Made by a program: the position numbers and the translations under genes. A stretch of 64,000 nucleotides of DNA from NCBI RefSeq assembly GCF_900230195.1, contig NZ_OCNE01000007.1:182435-246434 (forward strand), in the 5' to 3' direction. Numbering within the stretch: the stretch's first letter is position 1; each line of letters opens with the position of its first letter. The DNA is from Streptomyces zhaozhouensis. Its GTDB lineage: Bacteria > Actinomycetota > Actinomycetes > Streptomycetales > Streptomycetaceae. Below are positions 35,760 to 44,011 of this stretch, piece after piece. The notes beneath the pieces were generated by a model. It was not told the origin of the DNA and searched no databases. It worked only from the letters and a program-made list of their open reading frames with translations.

Positions 35760-36998
35760 GTGAGAGACCCGGCCATCCGCCGCCGCAGGACGGCGCTGTT
35801 CCTGTTCTTCCTGATACCCGGCCTCTCCCTCTCCTCGTGGGTGACCCGCACCCCCGACATCAGGGACCAACTCGACGCCTCCACCGCCCAGATGGGCCTC
35901 GTCCTCTTCGGCCTGTCCGTCGGCTCCATGCTCGGCGTCCTCGCCTCCGGGGCGCTCGTCGCCCGCCACGGAACCCGGCCCGTGATCGCCGCCGGCACCT
36001 CCCTCGTCGGGCTCAGCCTCCTGGTCGTCGGCGCCGGCGCGCTGCTGGCCTCCGCCCCGACCGTCACCGCGGGACTGCTGCTCTTCGGCGCCGGCATGGG
36101 CGGGGGAGAGGTCGCCGTCAACATCGACGGCGCCGAGGTCGAGCGCCTCACCGGCCGCACCGTGCTGCCCACCCTCCACGGCTTCTTCAGCCTCGGCACC
36201 GTCGCCGGAGCCCTCCTCGGCATCCTGTGCACCGCCGTCGACTTCCCCGTCGCCGCCCACCTCGGCGCCCTGGCCGCCGCCGTCGCCGCCCTGTTCGCCT
36301 ACGCGCTGCGCGCCATCCCCGCCGGAGTCGGCAGAACCCGCGGCGGCACCGGGCGGAACGAGCCCCCCGCACCCACCGCCGGCCCCCTCCACAAGGACCG
36401 GCGGCTGCTGATGATCGGCGGCATCGTCCTGACCATGGCCCTCGCCGAGGGCGCCGCCAACGACTGGCTGCCGCTCCTCATGGTCGACGGCCACGACATG
36501 GACCCCGCCCTCGGCTCCGCCGTCTACGCGGGCTTCGCCGCCACCATGGCCCTCGGCCGCTTCTCCGGCGCGTTCCTCATCGACCGCCTCGGCCGCGTCA
36601 CCGTCGTCCGCGCCAGCGCCCTGTCCGCCACCCTCGGCCTCGCCGTCGTCATCTTCGCCGACACCGCCGCGCTGGCCGGCGCCGCCGTGCTGCTGTGGGG
36701 GCTCGGCGCCTCCCTCGGCTTCCCCCTCGCGCTCTCCGCCGCCGGCGACTCCGGCCCCGACTCGGCGGCCCGCGTCAGCCTGGTCGCCATGATCGGCTAC
36801 CTCGCCTTCCTCGTCGGCCCGCCCGGCCTCGGCTTCCTCGGCGACCACCACGGCCTGCGCGCCGCGATGACCGTCGTCCTGGCCGCCGTCGCCACCGCGA
36901 TCTTCCTCGCCCCCGCCGTCAACACCCGCCGGAGCACACCTACTCCGTCCGGTGACCCCGGACCCGCCCCCGCCGACCGGCCCGACACCCCGTCCTGA
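35760..36998 (+). CDS. MFS transporter (YbjJ-like)
   Basis: 412 residues from GTG 35760. Twelve hydrophobic segments; the start LFFLIPGLSLSSWVTRTPDI and the segment VNIDGAEVERLTGRTVLP with LHGFFSLGT resemble the YbjJ/fucose-permease-like MFS group. Central hydrophilic loop at about 190-215. Substrate unknown. The ribosome binding site is weak. Not obviously tied to tap-tpg. Confidence 0.82.
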   Translation: MRDPAIRRRRTALFLFFLIPGLSLSSWVTRTPDIRDQLDASTAQMGLVLFGLSVGSMLGVLASGALVARHGTRPVIAAGTSLVGLSLLVVGAGALLASAPTVTAGLLLFGAGMGGGEVAVNIDGAEVERLTGRTVLPTLHGFFSLGTVAGALLGILCTAVDFPVAAHLGALAAAVAALFAYALRAIPAGVGRTRGGTGRNEPPAPTAGPLHKDRRLLMIGGIVLTMALAEGAANDWLPLLMVDGHDMDPALGSAVYAGFAATMALGRFSGAFLIDRLGRVTVVRASALSATLGLAVVIFADTAALAGAAVLLWGLGASLGFPLALSAAGDSGPDSAARVSLVAMIGYLAFLVGPPGLGFLGDHHGLRAAMTVVLAAVATAIFLAPAVNTRRSTPTPSGDPGPAPADRPDTPS

Positions 36999-37112
36999 CC
37001 AGCGGCGCCCGTCGCCGCGAGAGCCCCGGCGGCCCCCGCCCACCCCGCGCGGCCCCGCCCCGCCACCGCAAACCCCTGCGCGCCGCACACCCGTTGCGTC
37101 AGGATGAGCACC

Positions 37113-37508
37113 ATGCAGACAACACCCCAGGGCGACCCCGTGTGGACGCCCCAGGACCAGCGGCTGCCCGCCGACCTCGTGGAGCGGGTCAGCCGGGTCC
37201 TGCGCCACGTCGGGCTGCCGCTGGCGCACGAGAACGACGACGTCGGGGTCTTCCTCACCCGGGGCGACGGGCAGCCGATGAACGCGCCGGAGCCCGCCGA
37301 CCACGTCGCCCTCTCCTGGCACACGCCGCCCGCCCTGTTCGACGCCGCCGACCAGGAGGGCGGCGGCGGGCCGACCGCCCGGCTGATGTGCGCCGTCGAC
37401 GACGCCATGGAGGCCACCCTGCGCGAGGTCCTCGCCGCCGCCGGGCTGCACGTCGCCCCGCACCCCGCCACCGAGACGCTCGCCGTCTGGCCCGCCCCGC
37501 CCCGCTGA
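37113..37508 (+). CDS. Hypothetical protein
   Basis: 131 residues from ATG 37113, favoured over ATG 37104 because the AGGA-like site is adjacent to the latter but spaced nine bases from the former. Acidic, soluble, with no signal peptide or recognised motif; the middle (VGVFLTRGDGQPMNAPEPAD, HVALSWHTPPALFDAAD) has strong coding bias. Family not recognised. Confidence 0.65.
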   Translation: MQTTPQGDPVWTPQDQRLPADLVERVSRVLRHVGLPLAHENDDVGVFLTRGDGQPMNAPEPADHVALSWHTPPALFDAADQEGGGGPTARLMCAVDDAMEATLREVLAAAGLHVAPHPATETLAVWPAPPR

Positions 37509-37572
37509 CCGCGCCGCCCGGTCCCGGGGAGGGCGGGGTTTCGACGGGCCGGCGGCCCGGCCCGTCCCGCCC

Positions 37573-37995
37573 TCACGCCGAGGAGAAGTCCTCGGGCGAC
37601 GCGCGCAGCTTCCGCCGCAGCGCCCAGTGGATGCGGCCCCCCTCGGTGTGCGCGTCGTAATCCTCCTCCAGCCGGTTCAGCAACGGGCCGCTCCGACCGA
37701 AGTCGTACACGTCCTCGAACGCCTGCGCCTGCGCCATTCCGTCGAAACTCGCGGCGAGCCTGGTCAGCCCGAAATACGCGGCGCCCTCCGCGGCGGCCGA
37801 CAGTTGCGCCTGACGCAGCACGGTGACGGCGTGGCCGACCCCGCCGTTGCACACCAGGTGGTGGACGGCCAACACGGCGGCCAACTCCCGCTCCCCGCGG
37901 TCCGTCGTCTCGTATCCCGGCATCGTGACGCGGTTCCATATCGCGTGGGTGGGGTCCTTCTTCGCCGTGTCACGCGGAAGATCGGGTTGCGTCAT
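37573..37995 (-). CDS. Hypothetical protein, possibly DUF4375-like
   Basis: 140 residues from ATG 37995. The central helix LAVHHLVCNGGVGHAVTVLR followed by YFGLTRLAASF and a C-terminal LLNRLEEDYDA resembles DUF4375/DMP19-type sequences, which have an NGG-containing helix, but I cannot confirm this. Soluble; convergent with the hypothetical gene at 37113. Confidence 0.6.
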   Translation of the reverse strand: MTQPDLPRDTAKKDPTHAIWNRVTMPGYETTDRGERELAAVLAVHHLVCNGGVGHAVTVLRQAQLSAAAEGAAYFGLTRLAASFDGMAQAQAFEDVYDFGRSGPLLNRLEEDYDAHTEGGRIHWALRRKLRASPEDFSSA

Positions 37996-38174
37996 GACGG
38001 AATCCTGGCACGCCCGCACCCGCCGCAGCCCAGCGCCCCCGCACCGCAACTCCGGGGCCCCGCAAGGCCGTTGCTCCGCCCGCCCCCCGGCCCGCCGCGC
38101 CGCACGAATAGCACGCACCGAAATCCGTGACAACCCCTAGCGGCCCGTGGAACACCTTCACGAACGCGCCCCCC

Positions 38175-38215
38175 ACCCCTTTCCGCATATCGCTCCCGGA
38201 CCACGGAAAAGGGGT
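38175..38215. repeat. Inverted repeat upstream of the SGNH-peptide cluster
   Basis: ACCCCTTTCCG (38175-38185) and CGGAAAAGGGGT (38204-38215) pair with a single bulge around an 18-base loop. It lies 35 bases before the predicted -35 and could be an operator or a terminator isolating the cluster. The rest of the 449-bp gap 37996-38444 shows only the promoter and minigene listed next. Confidence 0.4.
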
Positions 38216-38249
38216 CCCCCTGGAAACGGGAACAGTGGCCGATGACGCG

Positions 38250-38278
38250 TTGTCACCCCCGAAAGCCGCTGCTACGGT
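38250..38278 (+). promoter_or_regulatory. Promoter of the SGNH-peptide cluster
   Basis: TTGTCA (38250-38255), 17 bases, TACGGT (38273-38278), close to the Streptomyces housekeeping consensus. The expected start site falls at about 38284-38286, at the ATG of the minigene. Confidence 0.6.
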
Positions 38279-38285
38279 TTCCCGC

Positions 38286-38309
38286 ATGTCTGACCCCGCC
38301 CCACCCTGA
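38286..38309 (+). CDS. Leaderless seven-codon minigene (possible leader peptide)
   Basis: The frame MSDPAPP followed by TGA begins seven bases after the predicted -10 element, so it would start at or next to the transcript 5' end. It contains three prolines, two in the last codons before the stop, a context known to slow ribosomes. It could regulate the downstream cluster by pausing; this is inference only. Confidence 0.35.
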   Translation: MSDPAPP

Positions 38310-38444
38310 ACGGGCGACATGCGCGTGAACGGAAACCGGCGGGGAACCACCACGCCGCGCGCCGCACCACCGCGTTCCCGTGGCCGCCGCCGAACGCCGC
38401 TCCCACCCGCCCACACGCCGGTGGAAAACAGGGGGAAACAACCG

Positions 38445-39497
38445 ATGCAGGACCTCGAAACGATCGCCGAACGCGGCAAGGAATACGAAAAGCTCATGGC
38501 GGGCGGCGGCGACGGAATCCGCTGGCTTCCCTACCTCATGTTCTTCGCCAACGGCGACTACACCTCGCCGGTCGTCAACACCGACCCCGGCGGCTTCCGC
38601 GTCAGCCACGGCCCGGCCGGCCCCTGTTCCCTGATGGGCGACCTGCCCGACGGCGAGGTCAGCGTCCTCCTCGGCGGCTCCCCGGCGTTCGGCTTCGGCG
38701 CCAGCGCCGACGAGGAGACCATCCCCTCCCACCTCGCCACCGGCCCCGACGCCGTGCCCTGGCTCAACCTCGCGTGCAACGGCTTCAACTCCACCCAGGA
38801 AGTCATCCTCTTCCTCCTGCACCGCCACCAACTCCCGGCCGTCCGCGACATCGTGGTCCTCTCCGGCCTCAACACCCTCGTCCTCGCCGGCCTCCCCGGC
38901 GCCGACCGCGACTACGGGCAGTTCTTCTTCTCCGGCGAGTTCGCCCGCCGCCTCGGCCTGCCCGAACCCGCCGAACCCCGCCCGCTGCGCGCCCGGTTCA
39001 CCAGCGCCACCCACCGGCTCCTGGGACGGGGCGACGACACCGAGCCCGCCGAACCGGAGATCCTGCCCCCCGGGGAACGCATCGACCTCGCCGTGCGCAC
39101 CGTCGCCCGCGACCTCGACCGGCTCACCGAACTCGCCGCGCCCACCGGCGCCCGCGTCCACTTCGCCCTCCAACCCGTCTCCACCTGGACCGGCAAGCCC
39201 TACACGGACGAGGAACGCCAACTCATCGAGGAACGCGGCCGCCTGTGGGACGGCCTGTTCTCCCTGGTGCTCGACCCCGAGACCCACGAGGCGTACGCGC
39301 GCGGCCTGCGCGCCGCCTGCGAGGAACGCGCCCTCCCCTTCCTCGACCTCAACCCCGAACTCGGCACCGGCCCCGCCGCCGACCAGTGGCTCTTCCTCGA
39401 CCTGGTCCACCTCACCGACCAGGGCAACCGCACCACGGCGGAACTGCTCCGCACCCGCCTCGGCCTCGCGGACCCCGCGCCCACCCCCGGGCCCTGA
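38445..39497 (+). CDS. SGNH/GDSL-like hydrolase
   Basis: 350 residues from ATG 38445 (GGGGGAAA upstream). The nucleophile is in LLGGSPAFGFGAS (S79, GGS instead of GDS), asparagine in the VLSGLN segment, and the C-terminal DLVHLTDQGN supplies D319 and H322. The early YVVNT-like PVVNTDPGGFR segment is seen in SGNH proteins linked to carbamoyltransferase/SxtJ clusters. No signal peptide. It may esterify, de-esterify or cleave the product of the pathway. First structural gene of the cluster. Confidence 0.8.
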   Translation: MQDLETIAERGKEYEKLMAGGGDGIRWLPYLMFFANGDYTSPVVNTDPGGFRVSHGPAGPCSLMGDLPDGEVSVLLGGSPAFGFGASADEETIPSHLATGPDAVPWLNLACNGFNSTQEVILFLLHRHQLPAVRDIVVLSGLNTLVLAGLPGADRDYGQFFFSGEFARRLGLPEPAEPRPLRARFTSATHRLLGRGDDTEPAEPEILPPGERIDLAVRTVARDLDRLTELAAPTGARVHFALQPVSTWTGKPYTDEERQLIEERGRLWDGLFSLVLDPETHEAYARGLRAACEERALPFLDLNPELGTGPAADQWLFLDLVHLTDQGNRTTAELLRTRLGLADPAPTPGP

Positions 39498-39511
39498 CGG
39501 CGGCGCACCCC

Positions 39512-41923
39512 ATGAGCCAGCACGACGACACGCCCCGGCCCGCAGCCCCCGCACCGACGAAGGAGACCTCCGATGTTCCGCAGGATCGCCGCGTTCTTCC
39601 GGCGCCGCCGCCAGCAGAAGCGGCGCCGCAACGACAACACCATCTACCCGATGAACTGACCCCCCGGGCGGAGCCCGCCATACCGGACCACCGCGCGCTC
39701 TACCTCCGCGCACTCGACCCCGAGGGCCCCCTGCCCCTCGACCCCCGCACCCCCCGCCACCTGCGGGCCGCCCTCGGCGACCCGCCCCCCGACAGCGACC
39801 CCACGCCCGACCTCGACGCCCTCACCGCCCGCGCCCGCGCCTGGAGCGCCGAGACCACCCGACGCTTCACCACCGTCCTCGCCCCCCTCACCGGCGCACA
39901 CCGGACACCCGCCGCGCGCTGCGTGCTCCTCAACACCGCCCCCCTCGCCCTGACCACCGGCGCCTGGCTCCAGTGGCTCACCAGCGCCGGCAACGCCGAG
40001 ACCGAACCCGCGCTGCGCGCCCTCGCGCTCTACGCCTCCGACCTGGGCGTCGGCCTCCCCGACGCCCACCGGGGCGCCGACTACCGCGCCCTGCTGGCCC
40101 GCCACCACCTGGAACCGGCCACCCCCGGGTTGCGGCTGGCCGCCAGCGAACACCTCATCACCGCGAGCTTCCGCCTCCCCGGCGTCCTGCTCGCCATGAG
40201 CCGCCTCCCCGACCACTTCCGGCCCGAGATCCTCGGCGCCGACCTGTGCCTGCGCGCCGCCGGCCTCGCCCCGCCGCTCGCCGCGCTCACCGGCCACGAG
40301 CTCGACGAACCCACCGCCGACGCCCTGGACCCGGGCGCCGCCCGCGCCGGCGGCACCGCGACCGGCCTCGCCCTGTCGACCGCCGCGGCCCGCGCCCTGC
40401 TCGCCGAGCCCCACCCCGACACCGCGCCGCGCACCGCCCGCCGGCTCCACCACGGCCACGCCTGGGCCCTGCGCGAACTGGCCCGCTGGAGCGAGGACCT
40501 CCTCGCCGAGACCGCCCTCACCCAACACCCCGACTACGGCGTCTGGCGCCTCATCCACACCCGCGCCCGTCCCGCGGCCGTCTACCACTCCGGCTACACG
40601 CTCGCCGGCCGCCCCCTCGCCGACTGGTTCCAGCACCTGGACGACGGGCCGGGACCGTTCCTCGACGCCCTGGCCCGCAGCCCCCTCGTCCGCCCCGGCC
40701 GTCCCGACGCGAGCCCCCTGGTGTGCGGCCTCATCGACGCGCGGGGCCCCATGTTCCGTGTCTTCACCGACGACGAGACCGCCACGCTCCGCCGCTGGAT
40801 CGCCCGCCTCCCCGAGCGTGACCGGCTGCGCGCGGCCACCCCCGGCGGCACCCCCGCCGCCGACCGCGCCCTCGCCGACGCCCGCCACCGCTGGAACCTC
40901 CCCGCCGCCACCGCGCCGGAACCCGAGGCCGAGCCGGCCGACGCCCCCCACCCCGACGACCCCGCCGCGTTCGACCACCGCTCCCCGCGCGCCGCCTACC
41001 ACGCGCTGCTCAGCCGCCGCACCTCCCCGGCCCTGCGCCGCTTCGCCCACGACTACACCACCCGCTGGCTGACCCGCGCCCGCTACCGGCTGCGCCACGC
41101 CCCCGGCCAACTCCCCGCCCGCTGGGACCGCGTCAGCGGACTGCGCGACTGGCTCGCCACCGCCCACGACCGGCACGCCGAACAACTCGACCGCGCCGCG
41201 CCCCCGCTGCCCACCCGCGAGGAACTCGTCGACTCCACCCTGCAACTCGCCCCCCTCATCATGATCGACGGCGGCTGGCTCCAGGGCTTCACCGACCACC
41301 ACCACGCCTCCGCCCCCTCCGGGCACTTCCTCTTCCGCACCTACTGGGACGAACTCGGCAACGGCGAGAGCGAGTGGAACCACCCCCGCATCTACCGGGA
41401 ACTGCTCGCCGAGATGGGCATCGAGCTCCCCGCCACCGACGCGCCCGAGTTCAGCGCCTGGCCGGGCTTCCGCGACGCCTCGTTCGCCACCCCCGTGTAC
41501 TGGCTGAGCATCAGCCGCTTCCCGCAGACCTTCCAACCCGAGATCCTCGGCCTCAACCTCGCCATGGAACTCTCCGGCGTCGGCGGCGGCTACCGCAGCG
41601 CCTCCCTCGCCCTGCGCCACCACGGCTACAGCACCCAGTTCGTCGACCTGCACAACACCATCGACAACGTCGCCACCGGCCACTCCGCCTGGGCCGTCGA
41701 CGCCATCGACAACTATCTCGCCGACCTTCCGCGCCTGGTCGGCCCCCACCAGGAACAGGCCGTCTGGGAACGCGTCCGCGTCGGCTACCGCTCCCTCAAC
41801 CCACCCACCACCGCCGCCGCCCGCCTCTACGCCGCGCTGCGCTCCCGCCGCGGGCGCGCCCGCGCGGCCGGCGCCCGCGGCGGCGCCCCGGGCGCCACGG
41901 GAACCACCCGAGAGAACAGGTGA
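39512..41923 (+). CDS. Double heme-oxygenase-like diiron (HDO) protein, start uncertain
   Basis: 803 residues if ATG 39512 is used, but codon bias in 39573-39655 favours the peptide gene in another frame, so the true start may be CTG 39656 (CTGA overlap with the peptide stop, about 755 residues). Two related halves are visible: residues about 139-260 (APLALTTGAWLQWL, FRPEILGADLCLRAAGL) and about 580-740 (APLIMIDGGWLQGF, FQPEILGLNLAMELSG). Only the C-terminal half has plausible iron ligands (YWDELGNGESEWNH and DNVATGHSAWAVDAI). HDO enzymes oxidise amino acid or acyl side chains using O2; here the substrate is unknown. Confidence 0.72.
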   Translation: MSQHDDTPRPAAPAPTKETSDVPQDRRVLPAPPPAEAAPQRQHHLPDELTPRAEPAIPDHRALYLRALDPEGPLPLDPRTPRHLRAALGDPPPDSDPTPDLDALTARARAWSAETTRRFTTVLAPLTGAHRTPAARCVLLNTAPLALTTGAWLQWLTSAGNAETEPALRALALYASDLGVGLPDAHRGADYRALLARHHLEPATPGLRLAASEHLITASFRLPGVLLAMSRLPDHFRPEILGADLCLRAAGLAPPLAALTGHELDEPTADALDPGAARAGGTATGLALSTAAARALLAEPHPDTAPRTARRLHHGHAWALRELARWSEDLLAETALTQHPDYGVWRLIHTRARPAAVYHSGYTLAGRPLADWFQHLDDGPGPFLDALARSPLVRPGRPDASPLVCGLIDARGPMFRVFTDDETATLRRWIARLPERDRLRAATPGGTPAADRALADARHRWNLPAATAPEPEAEPADAPHPDDPAAFDHRSPRAAYHALLSRRTSPALRRFAHDYTTRWLTRARYRLRHAPGQLPARWDRVSGLRDWLATAHDRHAEQLDRAAPPLPTREELVDSTLQLAPLIMIDGGWLQGFTDHHHASAPSGHFLFRTYWDELGNGESEWNHPRIYRELLAEMGIELPATDAPEFSAWPGFRDASFATPVYWLSISRFPQTFQPEILGLNLAMELSGVGGGYRSASLALRHHGYSTQFVDLHNTIDNVATGHSAWAVDAIDNYLADLPRLVGPHQEQAVWERVRVGYRSLNPPTTAAARLYAALRSRRGRARAAGARGGAPGATGTTRENR
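39573..39659 (+). CDS. 28-residue basic peptide, candidate precursor
   Basis: ATG 39573 follows AAGGAG by seven bases, the best ribosome binding site in the cluster. The peptide starts MFRRIAAFFRRRRQQKRRR and ends NDNTIYPMN: an amphipathic, strongly basic N-terminus with ten arginines or lysines and a polar C-terminal nonapeptide. Every codon ends in G or C, whereas the overlapping HDO frame has poor third positions there, so this frame is the real one. Function unknown; a substrate for the neighbouring HDO and carbamoyltransferase, or a small partner protein, are both possible. Confidence 0.68.
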   Translation: MFRRIAAFFRRRRQQKRRRNDNTIYPMN

Positions 41924-41926
41924 CCC

Positions 41927-43756
41927 ATGACCAGCGCCCTCGGCATCTCCGCGTTCTACCACGACAGCGCCGCCGCCCTCGTCGACGACGGCACGATCGT
42001 GGCCGCCGCCCAGGAGGAACGCTTCAGCCGGCGTCGGCACGACCCCGCGTTCCCCGCGCTGGCCGCCGCCTACTGCCTCACCGAGGCCGGCACCAAGCTC
42101 GACGACCTCGACCGCGTCGCCTACTACGAGGACCCCCGCCGCAAGTTCCACCGCGTGCTGTGGACCCAGCTCGGCACCGCGCCCCGGGGCTTGTCGACCT
42201 TCCGCCGGGTGCTGCCCGAGTGGCTGGCGTGGAAGCGGCGCGCCGCCGCGACCGTCTCCGACCGGCTGCGCGACCTCGACCTGGGCGCCGTCCCGCCCGT
42301 GGTCTGCTACCGGCACCACGAGTCCCACGCGGCCTCCGCGTTCCTGCCCAGCCCCTACGCCTCCGCCGCCGTGCTGTGCGTCGACGGGGTGGGGGAGTGG
42401 ACCACCACCTCGCTGTGGCGCGGGCGCGAGGACCGCGTGGAGCCGCTCGCCGAGCTGCGCTTCCCGCACTCCCTGGGGCTGCTGTACTCGGCGTTCACCT
42501 ACTTCTGCGGCTTCAAGGTCGACTCCGGCGAGTACAAGCTGATGGGGCTGGCGCCCTACGGCACGCCCCGCTACGCGCCCCTGATCCGGGAGCGGCTGGT
42601 CGACGTCAAGCCGGACGGCTCCTTCCGGCTCGACACCCGGTACTTCGCGTTCCTGCTGGGCCGGGTGATGACCGGGCGCGCCTTCGAGGAGCTCTTCGGC
42701 GGCCCCCGCCGCGAGCCCGAAGCCCCCCTGACGGAGCGCGAGTTCGACCTGGCGGCGTCCGTGCAGCTGGTCACGGAGGAGATCATGCTGCGGCTGGCGC
42801 GCACCGCGCGCGAGCGCACCGGCGAGTCCCGGCTGTGCCTGGCCGGCGGGGTCGCGCTCAACTGCGTGGCCAACGGCCGCATCGTCGAGGAGGGCGTCTT
42901 CGACGAGGTGTGGGTCCAGCCGGCCGCCGGCGACGCGGGCGGCGCCCTGGGCGCCGCCCTGCTGGCCGCCCCGGCGGCCGGCGGCCGCACCCACCCGGCG
43001 CGCGGGCGGGACGCGATGCGCGGCGCGCGTCTCGGCCCGGCCTTCGACGACGACGCGATCCAGCGCTACCTGGACGACAACGACCTGCCCCACACCCGGC
43101 TCGACCCCGGGGAGCTCTCCCGCCGGGTGGCCGCCGAACTCGCCGAGGGCCGGGTCGTCGGCTGGTTCCAGGACCGCATGGAGTTCGGTCCCCGCGCGCT
43201 CGGCTGCCGCTCCATCCTCGGCGACCCGCGCGACCCGGCGATGCAGTCCGTGATGAACCAGAAGATCAAGTTCCGCGAGTCGTTCCGCCCGTTCGCGCCC
43301 GTCGTCCTCGCCGAGGACGCGGAGGAGTACTTCCGGCTCGGTCAGCCCAGCCCCTACATGCTGCTGGTCGCCCGCCTCACCGACGCCCAGCGGCGCACCG
43401 CCCCCGGCCAGGAGGAGGCGCGCGGGCTGGACCGGCTGCGCGCCACGCGCTCCACGATCCCGGCCGTCACCCATGTCGACCACTCGGCCCGCCTCCAGAC
43501 CGTCGACCGCGCCGACCACCCGGTGCTGCACCGCCTGCTCGCCGACTTCAAGGCGCTCACCGGCTGCCCGGTGCTGGTCAACACCTCGTTCAACGTGCGC
43601 GGCGAGCCCATCGTCGCCACCCCCGAGGACGCCTACCGCTGCTTCATGCGCACCCGCATCGACAGCCTCGCCCTCGGCGGCTTCCTGCTGCACAAGGCCG
43701 ACCAGCCCGAGTGGACCGAGAGCGGCGACTGGCGCGAGGAGATCCCGCTCGACTGA
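41927..43756 (+). CDS. Carbamoyltransferase (NodU/CmcH/TobZ family)
   Basis: 609 residues from ATG 41927, three bases after the HDO stop. N-terminal Kae1-like domain about 1-370 with the family start GISAFYHDSAAALV, metal-site HHESHAASAF (H130, H131, H134) and GVALNCVANG; C-terminal YrdC-like carbamoyltransfer domain about 400-600 (GWFQDRMEFGPRALGCRSIL, NTSFNVRGEPIV). These enzymes make carbamoyl-adenylate from carbamoyl phosphate and ATP and transfer the carbamoyl group to a hydroxyl or amine of a metabolite. The acceptor is unknown here. Confidence 0.92.
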   Translation: MTSALGISAFYHDSAAALVDDGTIVAAAQEERFSRRRHDPAFPALAAAYCLTEAGTKLDDLDRVAYYEDPRRKFHRVLWTQLGTAPRGLSTFRRVLPEWLAWKRRAAATVSDRLRDLDLGAVPPVVCYRHHESHAASAFLPSPYASAAVLCVDGVGEWTTTSLWRGREDRVEPLAELRFPHSLGLLYSAFTYFCGFKVDSGEYKLMGLAPYGTPRYAPLIRERLVDVKPDGSFRLDTRYFAFLLGRVMTGRAFEELFGGPRREPEAPLTEREFDLAASVQLVTEEIMLRLARTARERTGESRLCLAGGVALNCVANGRIVEEGVFDEVWVQPAAGDAGGALGAALLAAPAAGGRTHPARGRDAMRGARLGPAFDDDAIQRYLDDNDLPHTRLDPGELSRRVAAELAEGRVVGWFQDRMEFGPRALGCRSILGDPRDPAMQSVMNQKIKFRESFRPFAPVVLAEDAEEYFRLGQPSPYMLLVARLTDAQRRTAPGQEEARGLDRLRATRSTIPAVTHVDHSARLQTVDRADHPVLHRLLADFKALTGCPVLVNTSFNVRGEPIVATPEDAYRCFMRTRIDSLALGGFLLHKADQPEWTESGDWREEIPLD

Positions 43757-43825
43757 GCGCCGCCCCGTCGACCGCTCCCGGCCACCGTCTCCGGTCACCG
43801 CCACCCCGAGAAGAGGAACCCGCCG

Positions 43826-44011
43826 ATGCCCACCCTGCGACGCCTCGCGGCCGGCCTGCTGCTGCCCGTGCTCTACGTCCTGGTCGTCGTCCCCGTCGGC
43901 CTGGTCACCCGCCTCGTGCGCGACCCGCTGCGCCGCCGCCCCGACCGGGCCGCCACCAGCTACTGGATCACCACGGGACCGGCCGAGGGCCCGGGGGGCC
44001 GTCACTCCTGA
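43826..44011 (+). CDS. SxtJ-like small membrane protein
   Basis: 61 residues from ATG 43826 with AGAGGA upstream. One hydrophobic helix (about 10-30, LLLPVLYVLVVVPVGLVTRL) is followed by DPLRRRPDRAATSYWI, which matches the conserved DPL...SYWI end of SxtJ-family membrane proteins found next to carbamoyltransferases. It lacks the N-terminal half of typical SxtJ proteins. It overlaps the convergent ArsR gene by ten bases. Likely last gene of the cluster. Confidence 0.75.
   Translation: MPTLRRLAAGLLLPVLYVLVVVPVGLVTRLVRDPLRRRPDRAATSYWITTGPAEGPGGRHS

Noticed and set aside
35589..37463. 624-codon minus-strand frame opposite the MFS gene
   Set aside because: Gly/Glu/Asp-rich repeats are typical of antisense to hydrophobic high-GC membrane genes.
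39512..39572. Separate short gene starting at ATG 39512 and ending before the peptide
   Set aside because: There is no stop before 39573 and only a weak ribosome binding site; retained only as the uncertain HDO start.
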